NCBI GenBank assembly: GCA_022828595.1
Contig: JAKGHH010000003.1
Location: 10,726,934-10,790,933 of the forward strand
DNA: 64,000 bases
Direction of reading: 5' to 3'
DNA from: Nelumbo lutea
Lineage: Eukaryota; Streptophyta; Magnoliopsida; Proteales; Nelumbonaceae
Shown here: piece by piece, positions 34,452-45,953 of the stretch
Numbering within the stretch: position 1 is the stretch's first letter
How the letters are laid out: each line of letters starts with the position of its first letter
Position numbers and translations under genes: made by a program
The notes under the pieces: model-generated
The model's input: only the letters and a program-made list of their open reading frames with translations
What the model was told of the DNA's origin: nothing
The model's database searches: none

Positions 34452-36651
34452 GCTCTAGGGGTGGATTGAATAGTTGAAACCCCCAGAATCTATTTGAAAA
34501 ATTCATAACAAAAATAAAAAATGATTTTGGTTCTTTGAATATTCCTACAAATTAATACGAAATTACGAATATTATCATTTGGTTATATACCTAGTTCATT
34601 CTTACTTGATTTCTTCTTTTTTATTTATTTTTCAGATTTGAAAAGAAGGAAAAGACTTTGGTTTGATTGGATTTTGGAAGGACTTTAGTCTGATTTCTTC
34701 TTCTTTTCTTTTCTTTTTTTAATGCTTCGGTGTTTTCTTCAGTAGAGCCTGGACGACCAAACATCCTGAGCGTCAACACGTGATTATGTTTCTTTCTTTA
34801 ATAGAAAATGCAAACTATTGAATTATTGGTTATATAATTACACTGATCAGTCATTCTCCCAGTAAAATACGCTTAAGGGTCATGTGATTACGTCAGCATG
34901 AGAAAAAAAATCTCAAATACAATATTATATTGGTTAGGTGTCATCCAAGTTCACTTTTGATACGACGCGGTTTTGGCTTTTAGTTTTCGGTTCAAAGTTC
35001 ACTGCACTGAACCTTTGATGTTGTACCATGGGCCCCATCGTGAGTCGTGACTGATATTCCGTTTTAGCCATATGCCACGAATTCTCATTCTGTGGCTTTG
35101 CCTAACAACCTTTACAGCCTTATTTTGGGAATATCTCCATACTTATAATAACTTTTATAAGCTTTATGTTGGGAATATCTCCAATCATGTAATTTATTTC
35201 ATAAAAAATAGACGTAAACTAAAAGTTGATGTGAGAACTTGTTTGCCAAAATTCTATTTAAAGAAGGATACTCGTAATGGACCGAATGGTCACAGAATGT
35301 GTTCTACGCTATCTGTTTGGTTGTGAGAAATGGTGGGATGAGAAGGGATGAGATAAGAAAAGAAATTTTATTTTCTCATTTTGGCATTCTATGTTTGGTT
35401 GCTAAAACCAATTATTCTACAAAATTTATTTTCCAATTTCCAATATTTGATTGTTGAGAAATTTTTGTAAGATGCTTGATTTCATTCCTATTCAACCATT
35501 AACAACAGTGGAACATGAACATCCATGGTTGTCTCCAAGTTCCCCTTCAACCATGATACATGATGATGACAGAAGTTTAGCTGCAATAATAAATCCTTCT
35601 ACTTAAGCAGAGGTTCAATGATAGCAAATCTGCAAGGTTTTAGCATATCTGCAACGATGGTGATGGCCAAGAAATCTAACCAATATATTATAAAAAAAAA
35701 TTACAAACTTGTTAGACCTGCAACGATGAAATCTACCAATACTTGGTTGTCGAAAGGCTAAGAAATCACGAATGGGAAGAAAAACAATGAAGTTTTAGAG
35801 AAAAAAATACAGAAAATAGTTTACCAGAGAGAAATGGAGCATGGATAAGTCTTCGTTGGAGATGAAGAACAGTGATTGGACTCTTTGGCGCTTGGGGTTC
35901 TGAAGCTTAGCTAGGAAGAAAAACAATGAGGTTTTTGAGAAAAAAAATACAAAAAGAAAAGGTTCAATGAAAGAAAACGAAGGAGATTCAATGTCTTCAC
36001 CAGAGATTAAACACCCTATCGATAGAGTCTGAACCTCGACTTGGAAGATAACCGATAATGAGTTTTCAGAGAAAAAAATACAAAATGGCCAAAAAATGTG
36101 AAACAAAGATGGAGATGGTGAACGGAGGTCTTAGATTCGTTAGAGGTGAATAAAACAGTGGTTGGAGATTTGATCGTAGGGACATGTGAATGGAGATGTC
36201 GCCTTCGACAGTGGTTGGAGGTGAATGGAGATGTTGCCTTCGACATTTTTTTCTTATCGACTTTTCATTGTTTTCGTTTCTCACCGGGGTTACACCGTGT
36301 CTCTACTTGAAGTTCTTATCCCATCCTATTGTTTCGACTAAAACAAACGAGAGAAAATAAGAATTTTATGCGAATATTCCTATTTTCTCGTCCCGGTCGC
36401 GACAACCAAACATACCATGGAAGGGAAAGGGAACTCGTTTTCATGTTTGGTGGTCAACAGAAAATTCTGAATCCAAAGAGGATTTTAGCAAACTTCTTCT
36501 GCTTTGGGTTAAAACCCTGAATCACGGCCTTCGATTTCAGCACGCCACTGGGCCCACACTTCCCTTGTTGAATCATTTCACGAAGGAAGCAAAGGGACGA
36601 ATGTTTACCTTGAAATTGACTCGTTCTCAATCCTAACTTCCTATAAACCAG
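34452..36651. other. Gene-free stretch upstream of the carboxylesterase
   Basis: No gene recognised. A possible decayed DNA element spans about 35320-36412: GTTTGGTTGTGAGAAA at the left and CGACAACCAAAC at the right are roughly inverted, and internal text such as AAAACAATGAAGTTTTAGAG / AAAACAATGAGGTTTTTGAG is duplicated. Frames such as 35795-36106 (-) and 36016-36246 (-) look like low-complexity shadows. Confidence 0.4.
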
Positions 36652-36657
36652 GTGGAG
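36652..36657 (+). promoter_or_regulatory. Probable TATA box of the carboxylesterase
   Basis: TATAAA lies 101 bp upstream of the start codon at 36753, well placed for a short 5' UTR. A (CTT)n run at 36701-36721 would lie inside that UTR, as is common in plant leaders. Confidence 0.5.
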
Positions 36658-36752
36658 GCGACTGGTGAGGCTACAACACAAATTACCGGCTTTGGTGATT
36701 CTTCTTCTTCTTCTTCTTCTTTACGTGTTTGTGAGCGTCTTTGTGTGCAATA

Positions 36753-37751
36753 ATGGAATCGAGCAATCGTGAAATAGCGTATGAGTTCCCTCCCCGCTCC
36801 AAGCATAATAGTTTTCCCGTCTTCATTCGAGTTTACAGGGATGGGAGCGTAGACAGGTTTGTGGGAACTGATATTGTTCCTCCATCGCTTCATCCAGTGG
36901 CTGGTGTTTGCTCCAAAGACATTGTACCCATACCAGAAACTGGTGTCTCTGCCCGTCTCTATCTCCCCAATATCAACCCACGCCGGAAACTTCCACTTCT
37001 CGTGTACTTCCACGGTGGAGGCTTTTGCATCGAGACCCCCTTCTCTCCCATATACCACAGCTTCATCAATTCGTTGGTAGCTGAAGCTAATATTGTTGCC
37101 ATATCAGTGCATTATAGAAGAGTCCCCGAGTACCCTCTTCCCATAGCCTATGATGACTCATGGGCGGTGCTCCAGTGGGTGGCTGCGCACGCCGAGTCGA
37201 GGGTAGATGATGATGCATCTGAGAGTTGGCTGAGAGACTATGTAGATTTTGACCGAGTGTTCTTGGGTGGGGATAGTGCGGGTGGGAACATCGCCCACAA
37301 TTTAGCACTGCGATCTGGGGCTGAGGAACTGAATAATGGTGGGATTAAACTTCTTGGCATGGCTTTGATCGATTCTTACTTCTGGGGAAATGAACGAATT
37401 GGTTCGGAGGCAACAGATCCTGAGAAGTATATAACAGAAGAAACGACATGGCTTCATGCATGCCCTTCGGCGAAGGATAACGATGATCCGCGCATAAATC
37501 CAGTTGCTCCTGGAGCCCCTAGTCTGGAGGGCCTGGGGTGCAGGCGGGTGCTGGTACTCGTTGCAGGAAAAGATGGGTTGAGAGACAGGGGATGGCTGTA
37601 TCATGATTCACTGGTCAAGAGCGGATGGAATGGAGTGGTGGAGATAATGGAGACAGAGGAAGAGGGTCACGTCTTCCATCTGTTCAATCCAAACTGTGCG
37701 AAAGCGGAGTTAAGAATCAAACGTTTGGCTTCCTTCCTCAACCAGGTTTAG
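36753..37751 (+). CDS. Carboxylesterase, alpha/beta-hydrolase (HSL/CXE class)
   Basis: An intronless gene of 332 residues, the usual length of plant CXE carboxylesterases. These soluble enzymes hydrolyse short-chain esters; relatives include 2-hydroxyisoflavanone dehydratase and the GID1 gibberellin receptors. The oxyanion motif HGGG is at 87-90, the nucleophile Ser175 is in GGDSAGG, the likely acid Asp274 is in AGKDGLRDRG, and His306 is in EEGHVFH, so the triad is complete and this is not a GID1 receptor (those lack the catalytic His). The family phrase VEYRLAPEHPLP is altered here to VHYRRVPEYPLP. The N-terminus (FIRVYRDGSVDRFVGTD) is typical. No signal peptide is seen, so it is probably cytosolic. 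The start is the first ATG; a poly(A) signal AATAAA is at 37839. The substrate cannot be inferred. Confidence 0.93.
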   Translation: MESSNREIAYEFPPRSKHNSFPVFIRVYRDGSVDRFVGTDIVPPSLHPVAGVCSKDIVPIPETGVSARLYLPNINPRRKLPLLVYFHGGGFCIETPFSPIYHSFINSLVAEANIVAISVHYRRVPEYPLPIAYDDSWAVLQWVAAHAESRVDDDASESWLRDYVDFDRVFLGGDSAGGNIAHNLALRSGAEELNNGGIKLLGMALIDSYFWGNERIGSEATDPEKYITEETTWLHACPSAKDNDDPRINPVAPGAPSLEGLGCRRVLVLVAGKDGLRDRGWLYHDSLVKSGWNGVVEIMETEEEGHVFHLFNPNCAKAELRIKRLASFLNQV

Positions 37752-38048
37752 CTATTTCCGTATTAGGATGAGCAAGTGAGCATCGCCGACGATATGATGA
37801 ATTCTAAGTACTTATGGCATGGGTAGCTTGTATGAGAAAATAAATTCGGAAAATAAGACAATTTCTATCTTCTTTTTAATATGCTCTGGTGATAGTGTTG
37901 TTGTTTTCAATTTTTCATCCCCCGTCCATTGGTCATGTAAAATTCCCTTTAATTTCTTCGATGAAAGATGGAAGAGTAAACTACTCATACATACTCTGTA
38001 TTTTCATAAATTGAATTGCAGCCCGATTGAATTTTATAAATAGGCTTG

Positions 38049-38352
38049 GGGTCCGTTTGGTTTGCAGGAATAGGGGTCTTGAATCGGAATTGGAATTGGA
38101 ATAGGTTATTCTGGTTTTAACTGTTTGGTTGGGCAGAATCGAAATTTCATTTCCATTCCTGATGGAATGACATTCTTCCATTTGAGGGAATGACTATTTT
38201 CTACTCCTCCTTTGGAAATGAAATCCTATTACTACTGATTTTAATTCGCATTCTCATTTCTGTCTAAACTAAACAAACTATAGGAATGAACTATTTAAAT
38301 TCTGATTCTGGAAGATTCTAATTCTAATTCTGACTATAAACCAAACGGACCC
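38049..38352. mobile_element. MITE of about 300 bp 3' of the carboxylesterase
   Basis: Ends GGGTCCGTTTGGTTT and AAACCAAACGGACCC are inverted over 15 bases with at most one mismatch. The interior is full of GGAATTGGAATTGGAAT and its inverse, so it folds back. Flanking triplets TTG and TTA are consistent with a decayed 3-bp duplication. Confidence 0.75.
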
Positions 38353-38915
38353 TTAAATTAAATATATAACTTAGCTTGCTTAAATTCATCCAAACACACC
38401 AATTGCATCATTTGAAACACTAAAACAGCGCCTACATTCTCCCCCTCACTCTCCACCTCAGCCAATCAGCTATCATCAAATCAAGTATTTAAACTTGGGC
38501 TGCTACCCATCTCCCTATTGCGTTCAATGAGATCATTTAAATATTTTAACCAAAGATAAATCATTTATCACTTATAAAATACAAACAGTAACAATTGATG
38601 GTGCTCATTCAGCTTTGTGGGACCTAAAGTTGCCAATTTTTTTTTTTTACTATGCGTTTGTCCCATCTTTATTACTTTAACGATGCCGCCAAATTATGAA
38701 TTCACATCGATGCCCACAAACGTGCTTTACATACATTCCAACCGTGTATTAAGAATGTTTTTCAGTGATAAATATGGGTATTGATATTGATGTGGTTTTA
38801 ATGCATACTGAGATGTAAATGTGAGAGTGAGGGGGAGAATGAACTATTTTAATGCATACTCTGTGGGGTGATGATGTGATCTCTCAAAGTATGAAGGACA
38901 TACATCATCTTAGAA
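38353..38915. other. Gene-free stretch
   Basis: No gene or clear repeat recognised. Confidence 0.45.
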
Positions 38916-39385
38916 TAGACCTGTTCATGGGCCGGGCTGGGTTGGGCTGGGCTTGGGTCGGGTTTTTACTCATCATTAATAGAAATGTGCTAGGCCCAAG
39001 CCCGAGCTCGGCTCTGATAAAAAGCCCAAAGTTTGACCTAATAAAAAAAATTACAATTTTCCCTATTCAAATTAGAATTAAAAATTCAGATGGTTTATTT
39101 TCCTATTTAAATGAACAATGGTCCTACAAGATGGTTTTTTTCCCTTTCTTTTACGTTTTAAAACACAGTTTTACATTCTTAAATCAAAAAATTTATTCAA
39201 ATAGACATAATCACATAACCCTTTTTAACTCTAATTTTAAGTCAGGCCGGGATATTTTGACAAAACCCAAGTCCGGCTCCAATTTATTGCAGGCCGGGTT
39301 TTTTGACCCGAATTTAAGCCCGTGGACCTATAAACATGTTTAAACCTGTCCGGGGGCCGGGCCACCCGGCCCATGAACAGGTCTA
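38916..39385. mobile_element. hAT-like non-autonomous element, TAGACCTGTTCATGG ends
   Basis: A 470-bp element starting TAGACCTGTTCATGGGCC and ending with the exact inverse. It is flanked by TCTTAGAA (38908-38915) and TCCTAGAA (39386-39393), 7 of 8 identical. GGGCCGGGC-rich arms enclose AT-rich text. Confidence 0.8.
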
Positions 39386-40189
39386 TCCTAGAATAAAAAA
39401 AAAAAAAAAAACAATGTAAGGTTCTATTAAACCTCATTGTAGAATGAAAGAAGGCAACGTAAATTCTATGGTGAGAGGTAGCCCTTCTTATAAATGGTGC
39501 GTGACATATATGATGTGGTAAAACATAATAGGGATGAAAACATATCAAATCGGATTCAATAAAGATATGTCTGATATGATTGAATAAGAAATATGGATGA
39601 TCTGAATTTGATAAGAATTTATGGGATTTCTAAGATTAAGATTCAAATTTAAATATTTTTAATTTATTGAATATCTGATTTGAATCCAATTGAATTTAAA
39701 TTATGATAAAAAACTTGATAATATATATATATATATATATATTATTGAATCTAAGATTAAGATTCAAACATCTCTCCTTGTTTGTTCACTCCTTCCACTT
39801 CCAACCTTAATCTGAGGTTGAACATAGTGGCCGCCTATGACTCCAACCAAATGCATTTCTTGGTGCAAAAATGGTTGCAAATCGCAATGGATGCTGGCTC
39901 CAGTGATACAGACACTACTGATACCGTCTTTAATCAAGTTTCTTTTCCTTCGTCACTCCTTTGTATTCGTGGGTATACTCGATTTGAGTACCATGAAAAA
40001 ACTCTCAAAACTTACTTTAAGATGAACTCACAAGGAGATTCTTCACCTTTTATTTTGCTGTCAAGTTAGGAAATGTATTTGAAAGATTTTTTTTAAGTAT
40101 TAATCACTGTCGGACAGTCTACAGGGGCCGATACAGCGTTACTAATAGTACAACATAACGTCAATACTTATTTTTTAGGGTGATAATGT
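39386..40189. other. Gene-free stretch with an unrecognised open frame
   Basis: An (AT)n run lies at about 39719-39742. The frame at 39782-40069 (+, 95 residues) has moderately protein-like composition, but I recognise no domain and see no splice or promoter support; it may be a gene fragment. Confidence 0.3.
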
Positions 40190-40425
40190 GTGTGTTAGGT
40201 TGTGTTTATGTTTAATGAGTAAATGGTGCCACATAAGCGTCTTGTCAGCAAAGACTTCATTAATTGCATTCATGTTTGCAATGCTCCTCTCCTATTTATT
40301 TACATTTTGCTGTGTGGTGTTTGTGTCATAAACATCTTCATTAATTATTTTTTCAGTTTTATAATCACATAAATACAAAACGTTTTACTCAATAAACATA
40401 AACAGAATCAAACACCCTCAATAAT
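40190..40425. mobile_element. Short foldback DNA element (relative of 5631-6752)
   Basis: Left GTGTTTATGTTTAATGAGTAAA and right TTTTACTCAATAAACATAAAC are inverse, and the outer right edge reads CAAACACCCTC, matching the GGGTGTTTG edge of the 5631 element. Confidence 0.6.
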
Positions 40426-40740
40426 AGCAAGATTTGAACCGTATCATAGACTGTAACAATTCATCCAGCACACCAACTAGGCTATCCCTCAATTGGAGTC
40501 TACGAAAGAGTTCAAGAATTGGATTGAAATATGATTTATATATTGAGACTTCATCGATTGATATATTTGTAAAATGTGGCGAATAAAGTGATGTCATAAA
40601 CTTTTTGACAAAAAAAAAACTTCATTGGTTGATATATTTTCCCATTTTATCAAAAAAAAAAAATGACAGGTCATCATAGAATTAGAATGCCTTGATTGCA
40701 AGTTACATGAAAAATGGAGCAACTCAAATTGATAATGTAT

Positions 40741-41125
40741 GTTCCAAAGAAAGCCAAAAGAAACATTGTTTCTCAGATTGCTATAACATCTGAGTATACT
40801 GAGAATGGGCTCGCAGAGAAAGCACTGAGTTTGTTTATTGAGGAGATGTTGAGGGTGAATTAGAAGTAAAGCCCAACTGAGTGATTATCATGACACGAGT
40901 GTCCTTCGATTGTATAGTGTGCTCATCCAGCTGCTATGGAGGATGGGAAAAAGATAAGTGAGATTGGTTTGGACGTAAATTTTTCTGTACAAACTAGACT
41001 CATTTCAATGCACGCCAAATGTGGGAGCCTTACTGTTGATGCCTTGCCTGTCACTGTTTTGAGAGGCTACTTGAGAGGGAGATGAGTTTGATTAGTTGGA
41101 ACACCATAATTTCCGCGCACATATG
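40741..41125 (+). pseudogene. PPR protein pseudogene fragment
   Basis: In one frame from 40741 the sequence reads like a pentatricopeptide repeat protein of the PLS type: EYTENGLAEKALSLF, then five stop codons over about 80 bases in a region corresponding to the usual KPDEVTLLSVLSACAH, then CAHPAAMEDGKKI, GLDVNFSVQTRLISMHAKCG and SLTVDA. After a frameshift near 41083 it continues MSLISWNTIISAH. About 130 residues of a protein normally several hundred long remain. PPR proteins bind organellar RNA; this copy is dead. Family assignment is from the repeat phrases, which are very characteristic. Confidence 0.85.
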
Positions 41126-41130
41126 TCATG

Positions 41131-43822
41131 TGATGTGAGAAGAGTTTGCTCTCTTATCTTAGAGGCTCTTGTGATGTAGGCTTAGAATACTTTAATTGTA
41201 TTTGTATGCCTAAAATTCACTCTACAGTAACAATACATTAATCACAGTAATTTTTGCTATTTTTTCAGCATCTTATGTGCTTTTTTTTATAATTTTTGTT
41301 ATTTTTGGTGGTTTTTCTATGTTTTTTCTAAATTTTCTGTTATTTTATTCATTTTTTGTGTTTTCCTATATTTTTTGTTATTTTATGCATCTTTATTATT
41401 TTATGTAGTTTTTATACTTTCCTGTAATTTATGTTTTTTTTTGCATTTTTATAACTTTTAAGATTTTTCTGCAATTTATGGATTTCAATGGGTTTTGTAT
41501 ATTTTCTGTAATTTCTGTTATTCTTCTTTCATTTTTTTTTTGTGTTTTTCTGTAATCTTTGTTATATTTTTTTTGTAATTTTTATTATTCATTGTAATTT
41601 TATAGTTTCCTTAATTTATGTTCGTTTTCTGCATTTTCTGTGTTTTTTTATAATTATTGTATTTTATTGTAATTTATGTTATATTTTTTCTAGGGTTTTT
41701 GCATGTCTCATTTAATGAATAAATTAGTATAGGTTGGGTGGTCTGGATTTGGGTTGAACCCAACTCATTTAATTATTTCATCAAAACAGGTCATTAATTA
41801 ACAGATTGACTTGAAACTCTATTAAAACAAACCCAACCCTCCTCAATCCGTCCAATTACAACTCCTAAGAGCAGCAAATCTTGGCCGGCTTGATGAATCT
41901 ATTTTGGGAGTAAATAGTAATAGCATTATAGTGGGGATAGAAAGGGCCCAAGTGAAGCCCATTGGGCTATACAGATGGTGCAAGCAGCAGATCCAGACTA
42001 TGTAACGTAGCCCATGATACGTAATGGTGCAAGCAGCAGATCCAGACTAGGTAGAATCTAGCGTGGGAGTAGATGCAAGAGGCAAGAGCCAAGAGGTGGG
42101 GATAGAAAGGAATTCAGATTAGCTGAGCGCTTTAGCTGTTCAGCGGGTTGTAGAATCTGATGAAATTCTACGCCAGTAATAAATTCATGGGCCCACTGTC
42201 AAAGATGCAGGTGAAGTCCACGGGCCATAATAACAGTGGGAGGTAACAGTTTGACAAACTCACACCTACTCACTTGGAAGGATGTTGAGTGGCCATCTCA
42301 ATTATTTATTAGTTATGGGATGCTCATCAACTGCAAACCAGGATGTGGGGAAGTATGAGACCCAAAACACAATGCTATTATTAATTAGATTTTTCAGGTC
42401 TGACATGATAAGATTTTGACCTGATTGTAGTTGATAGAACTTTATTAGCTTGGTATTTTGACAACAAACCTGTCAATTATATTCAGAGCTTTGAGCCTTT
42501 GAGACTTACAACTAACAATGTGAACTCTTTGATGTAATTATATCATTTAAGAAAGCTTTTATTAATAAGCAAGCAATGTAATTTGGGATCAATATAAATA
42601 TATTGGATTAGGGCTGCAATTAAACAATATTCATTTAACAAAACATAGATTTGAGAATTATCTGATTAAAAAAATATGGGTCCACCCCAATGTGATATTT
42701 TATATTTAGGTTATTCTTTTATTCACATAAAATTAATATCTATTTTTAGTTCAGTTCTTTGATTATACAGAATGCTTTCCCTCTCTCTCTCTCTCCTGAA
42801 CACCACTTTAACCTACAGTACTGCTGCAATGTATCAGTCGTGGGTTTAATGATAAAATTAGATAAACCCCATCTAGCATTTCGTTAATAGATCAAAGCAA
42901 AGGTCTGAGTAAAAAAATATGAAAAAGCTTGAAAACAAAAATTTCAATACTGGTATGTTAGTGGTTAAGCAGGTGGAGCAGGGACTACCATTTCAAGCAG
43001 CCGACAGCATAATGTCTGCTTTATCTCTTTTAACGAGAGTCAAGAGGAAAATTGAAAGCGGGTCCTCGAGAATACTTGTCTAAACATCAAAAACTAAAGT
43101 TGGTGGTGTGTATACACGAGAATGATGACCTCAACTTTTGACGCATCCATTGATCGACGGAAGGAGTTCGTCATACTTGCGTTATTCATTAGTCATTACC
43201 ATATGTGTTTATTTAGTCTGGATCTCCAATACCCTGTCAACATGATCCGACATGATCCGACACCATACAAGGTCCTCCATGGGAGTGTTTAAAAACAAAA
43301 GTTTATTTAGAATATTAAGTATTTATTGATATTTGAAAAATAAATAAAAAAATAAGTCCTTATAAGAGAAAAAAGCTACCAAATGTCCAATATAAAATAA
43401 GTATTTATTTTAATAAAATAAGCACTTGAAAAATTTGGGTGCCAAATACAAATAAATGCTTATTTGAATAAGTACTTATTTTTAATTTAAGCATTCCCAA
43501 ACATGGCCTAATTCATTTTTTTTTAATAAACATCCCCCAAAACCACTGTTGATTTTTATCCCTGTTCAATTATTAATCTCACTGATTTCTTTCACTTTCA
43601 AATTAAAATTGAAAAGTCTTTTGACTTGATTAGGAGAGCTGAGTGAGAAGAAGAGACTTTTTACATGATTCCTCAAAGTAAGTGTCATGTCAATTAATTA
43701 ACATTTTTTGGTGTTAACTTAACTTATTAGTTTTCATTTATCTATATATACAATATAAAAATTTAAAAATAAATATGTGCCTTGGTTTTAGTGCATGTTA
43801 TAGAAGTTATATAAAAATATTA
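41131..43822. other. Gene-free stretch
   Basis: 41220-41700 is T-rich low-complexity DNA (TTTTTTGTTATTTTATGCAT-like phrases). 41975-42000 and 42024-42049 are two identical 26-bp copies beginning ATGGTGCAAGCAGCAGATCC, and GTGGGGATAGAAAGG occurs near both 41932 and 42096, so a local duplication is present. A (CT)n run lies at about 42780-42796. No gene recognised. Confidence 0.45.
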
Positions 43823-44502
43823 GGAAATTGTCTAAAACTCACCATGAGTTTTCAGCGTTTCTCTTAAACTCGCTCATGAAAAAGGAAAAAGTTCAAAAAA
43901 ATATTTTCAAATATAAAATACATACAAATATAGAAATTATAAAAAATATAAAAATTTATAAAAGTTCAAAAAAATATTTTCAAATATAAAATACATAAAA
44001 ATATAGAAATTATAAAAAATATAAAAATTTATAAAAATTGAAAAAAATATTTTCAAATTATAGAAATGAAAAAACAAAATCAAAAAATAAAAATTGTAGA
44101 AAAAACACCAAAAATTATAGAAAAACACAAATTGAAAATAAATAACAAAAAATACAGGAAAATTTATAGATTATAGAAAATAGAAAACTGTAAAAAAATA
44201 GAAATTATAAAAAACATTGGAAATTATAACAAAACCCTAAAAAAGAAAAAAAAAACAAAAAAAAATGAAAACTTAAAAAGACCACTTTTCCTCCAACTCA
44301 CCATTCAAGGGCATTTTGGTCATGAAAATTGTTATTTATTTTGACATAGACACCTCTGTTAAAAAGCATTAACTGTGCACCAACGGAAGGTGAGTTTTGG
44401 AAAATAAAAACTTATTGAGATAGTGAATTTTAGACAGTTTGAAAACTCATGGTGAGTCTAAGAGAAATGTAGAAAATTCATGGTGAATTTTAGACAATTT
44501 CC
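43823..44502. mobile_element. A-rich DNA element with inverted ends and internal tandem repeat
   Basis: Ends GGAAATTGTCTAAAACTCAC and GTGAATTTTAGACAATTTCC are inverted over about 20 bases, with a second inner pair (CCATGAGTTTTC / GAAAACTCATGG). The flanks both read close to ATAAAATATTA, suggesting a 9-11 bp duplication as in Mutator-like elements. The 680-bp interior is A-rich and includes the tandem repeat at 43887-44060. Confidence 0.65.
43887..44060. repeat. About 74-bp A-rich tandem repeat
   Basis: GTTCAAAAAAATATTTTCAA recurs at 43891 and 43965, and a diverged copy begins at about 44038. Two full units and a partial third. Confidence 0.8.
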
Positions 44503-44586
44503 ATAAAATATTATATAAGTTTTGCCTATCTTTACTTGAAGTCTTGAACACATGCATAGCAGGAGTTCAAAATTACTCATAGAAAG

Positions 44587-44731
44587 CTCCTCACACTGAC
44601 CTCACAGTATGTTTCAGCTGCACATCGGGAACATCTCTCATACTTGTATATCATTATACATAAGAGATGTTTCCAATACACGACAGGATATGGTTGTGAG
44701 GTCGGTATGGGGAAATGCTTTGTGAGGATTA
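44587..44731. mobile_element. Foldback/MITE-like repeat (same family as 591-713)
   Basis: Starts CTCCTCACACTGACCTCACA and ends with the rough inverse TGTGAGGTCGG...TTTGTGAGGA. Central GGGAACATCTCTCATACTTG is shared with the other copies. Confidence 0.6.
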
Positions 44732-45102
44732 GATCCCAATTCACATAACACATATCTTAAAAGCATTTAAGATACTTGCATTGGTTATATGCAAATCATA
44801 AAAGTTAAATACAAATACCATATATCATATAATTAATAGTTACAAACATGCATACCACGTACTCCTACACTTGTATAACTACAACATGTAGTAAATATTA
44901 TTCCAACAAAATGTTATATAAGAAACCCTTGCAGAAATCAATATAAATTGGAAAGGGAAAATGATTTTATAAACATGCATCTTACCTTCTCAATGAGTCT
45001 ATTTCAGTGTATAATGACCATGCATTTTATTTTGAAGGTAAACTATTTCACTTTAAACAAATAAAATAAAAAAATATTTCTAGCAGAAACATAACACATT
45101 TA

Positions 45103-45221
45103 GGCTATGTTTGGTTTGAAGGAAAAGGTAGGGAAAGGAAGGGAAAGACAGGAAAACCAATACAAGATTTGTAAATGTCTCCTTTCCTTTCCCTACATTT
45201 TCCTTCAAACCAAACATAGCC
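45103..45221. mobile_element. Tourist-like MITE, family B, copy 1
   Basis: A 119-bp element with ends GGCTATGTTTGGTTTGAAGG and CCTTCAAACCAAACATAGCC, an exact 20-bp inverted repeat, flanked by TTA on both sides. Polypurine arms (GGGAAAGGAAGGGAAAG) face a polypyrimidine partner, so it folds into a near-perfect hairpin. Confidence 0.88.
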
Positions 45222-45844
45222 TTAATGTAAACATTTTCCAATTAAAACATGTTAAAAGTATTATTATTCTTCTATCTATCTAAATGGACCAAATGTTAAT
45301 AGATGTATTGACAATTTATTTTAGCCTTGCCACAACGAATGGCTAACATGGTTTGAATCCTCTACACCCCTCCCCAATAAAAAAGTAAAGCATATAAAAA
45401 AAATTCCTTTATTCACTTTTATGTTAATTTTCTTCATTTTTTTTAAATAATAAAGTTTTTAGAAGCCCGCGCTCGAAATAAAAAGAAAGGAAACAGGCCC
45501 CAGTAATCATTTTTACCATATTTTGAATCCGAGATTGATCAAGAAACCTTATTTTAATAAAATAAAATACAATGCTTCAGAGTGTTAGACCAATTAGGAG
45601 CATTTGAGTCCAATTAGTGACCTTACTATTTTGGTAAAGGTAGGTATTGCGGCCTATAAATAAACCACTGTACAAAACCAATTAAGGTGAATTGAATAAA
45701 TTATCTTTAATTTTCTCTCCTCTCTTCTTCTCCTTAAATTCAAGTTTTTTTCCCTTTTCTTTGAAGAAGACAGTACTCATTTTCCTTTACGCTTCCCGCT
45801 ACATTATGATTATTTAAGACCTCTTTGTAATCACATTTCCCTAA
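45222..45844. other. Gene-free stretch
   Basis: AT-rich; no gene or defined repeat recognised. Confidence 0.45.
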
Positions 45845-45953
45845 GTCTGTGTTTGGTTTGAAGGAAAAAGTAGGAAAAGTAGGAAGATCTTTATAAACCT
45901 TGTATAAATTTTTTTACCTTTCCCTGTATTTTTCCTTCAAATCAAACATAGCC
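45845..45953. mobile_element. Tourist-like MITE, family B, copy 2
   Basis: A 109-bp copy with ends GTCTGTGTTTGGTTTGAAGG and CCTTCAAATCAAACATAGCC, flanked by TAA on both sides. Confidence 0.85.

Noticed and set aside
36633..37058. 141-residue minus-strand frame
   Set aside because: Overlaps the 5' end of the carboxylesterase, which has complete family motifs; the antisense frame has none.
36753..37751. GID1 gibberellin receptor
   Set aside because: The catalytic histidine is present (EEGHVFH), whereas GID1 receptors have lost it, and the N-terminal lid sequence is not of GID1 type.
38852..39343. 163-residue open frame
   Set aside because: Mostly within the hAT-like element at 38916-39385; composition reflects the GGGCCGGG-rich arms.
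43887..44060. Direct repeats considered as a CRISPR-like array
   Set aside because: Units are contiguous with no unique spacers, A-rich, and in plant nuclear DNA.
43937..44128. Phe/Tyr-rich minus-strand frame resembling a membrane protein
   Set aside because: It is the translation of an A-rich tandem repeat, not a gene.
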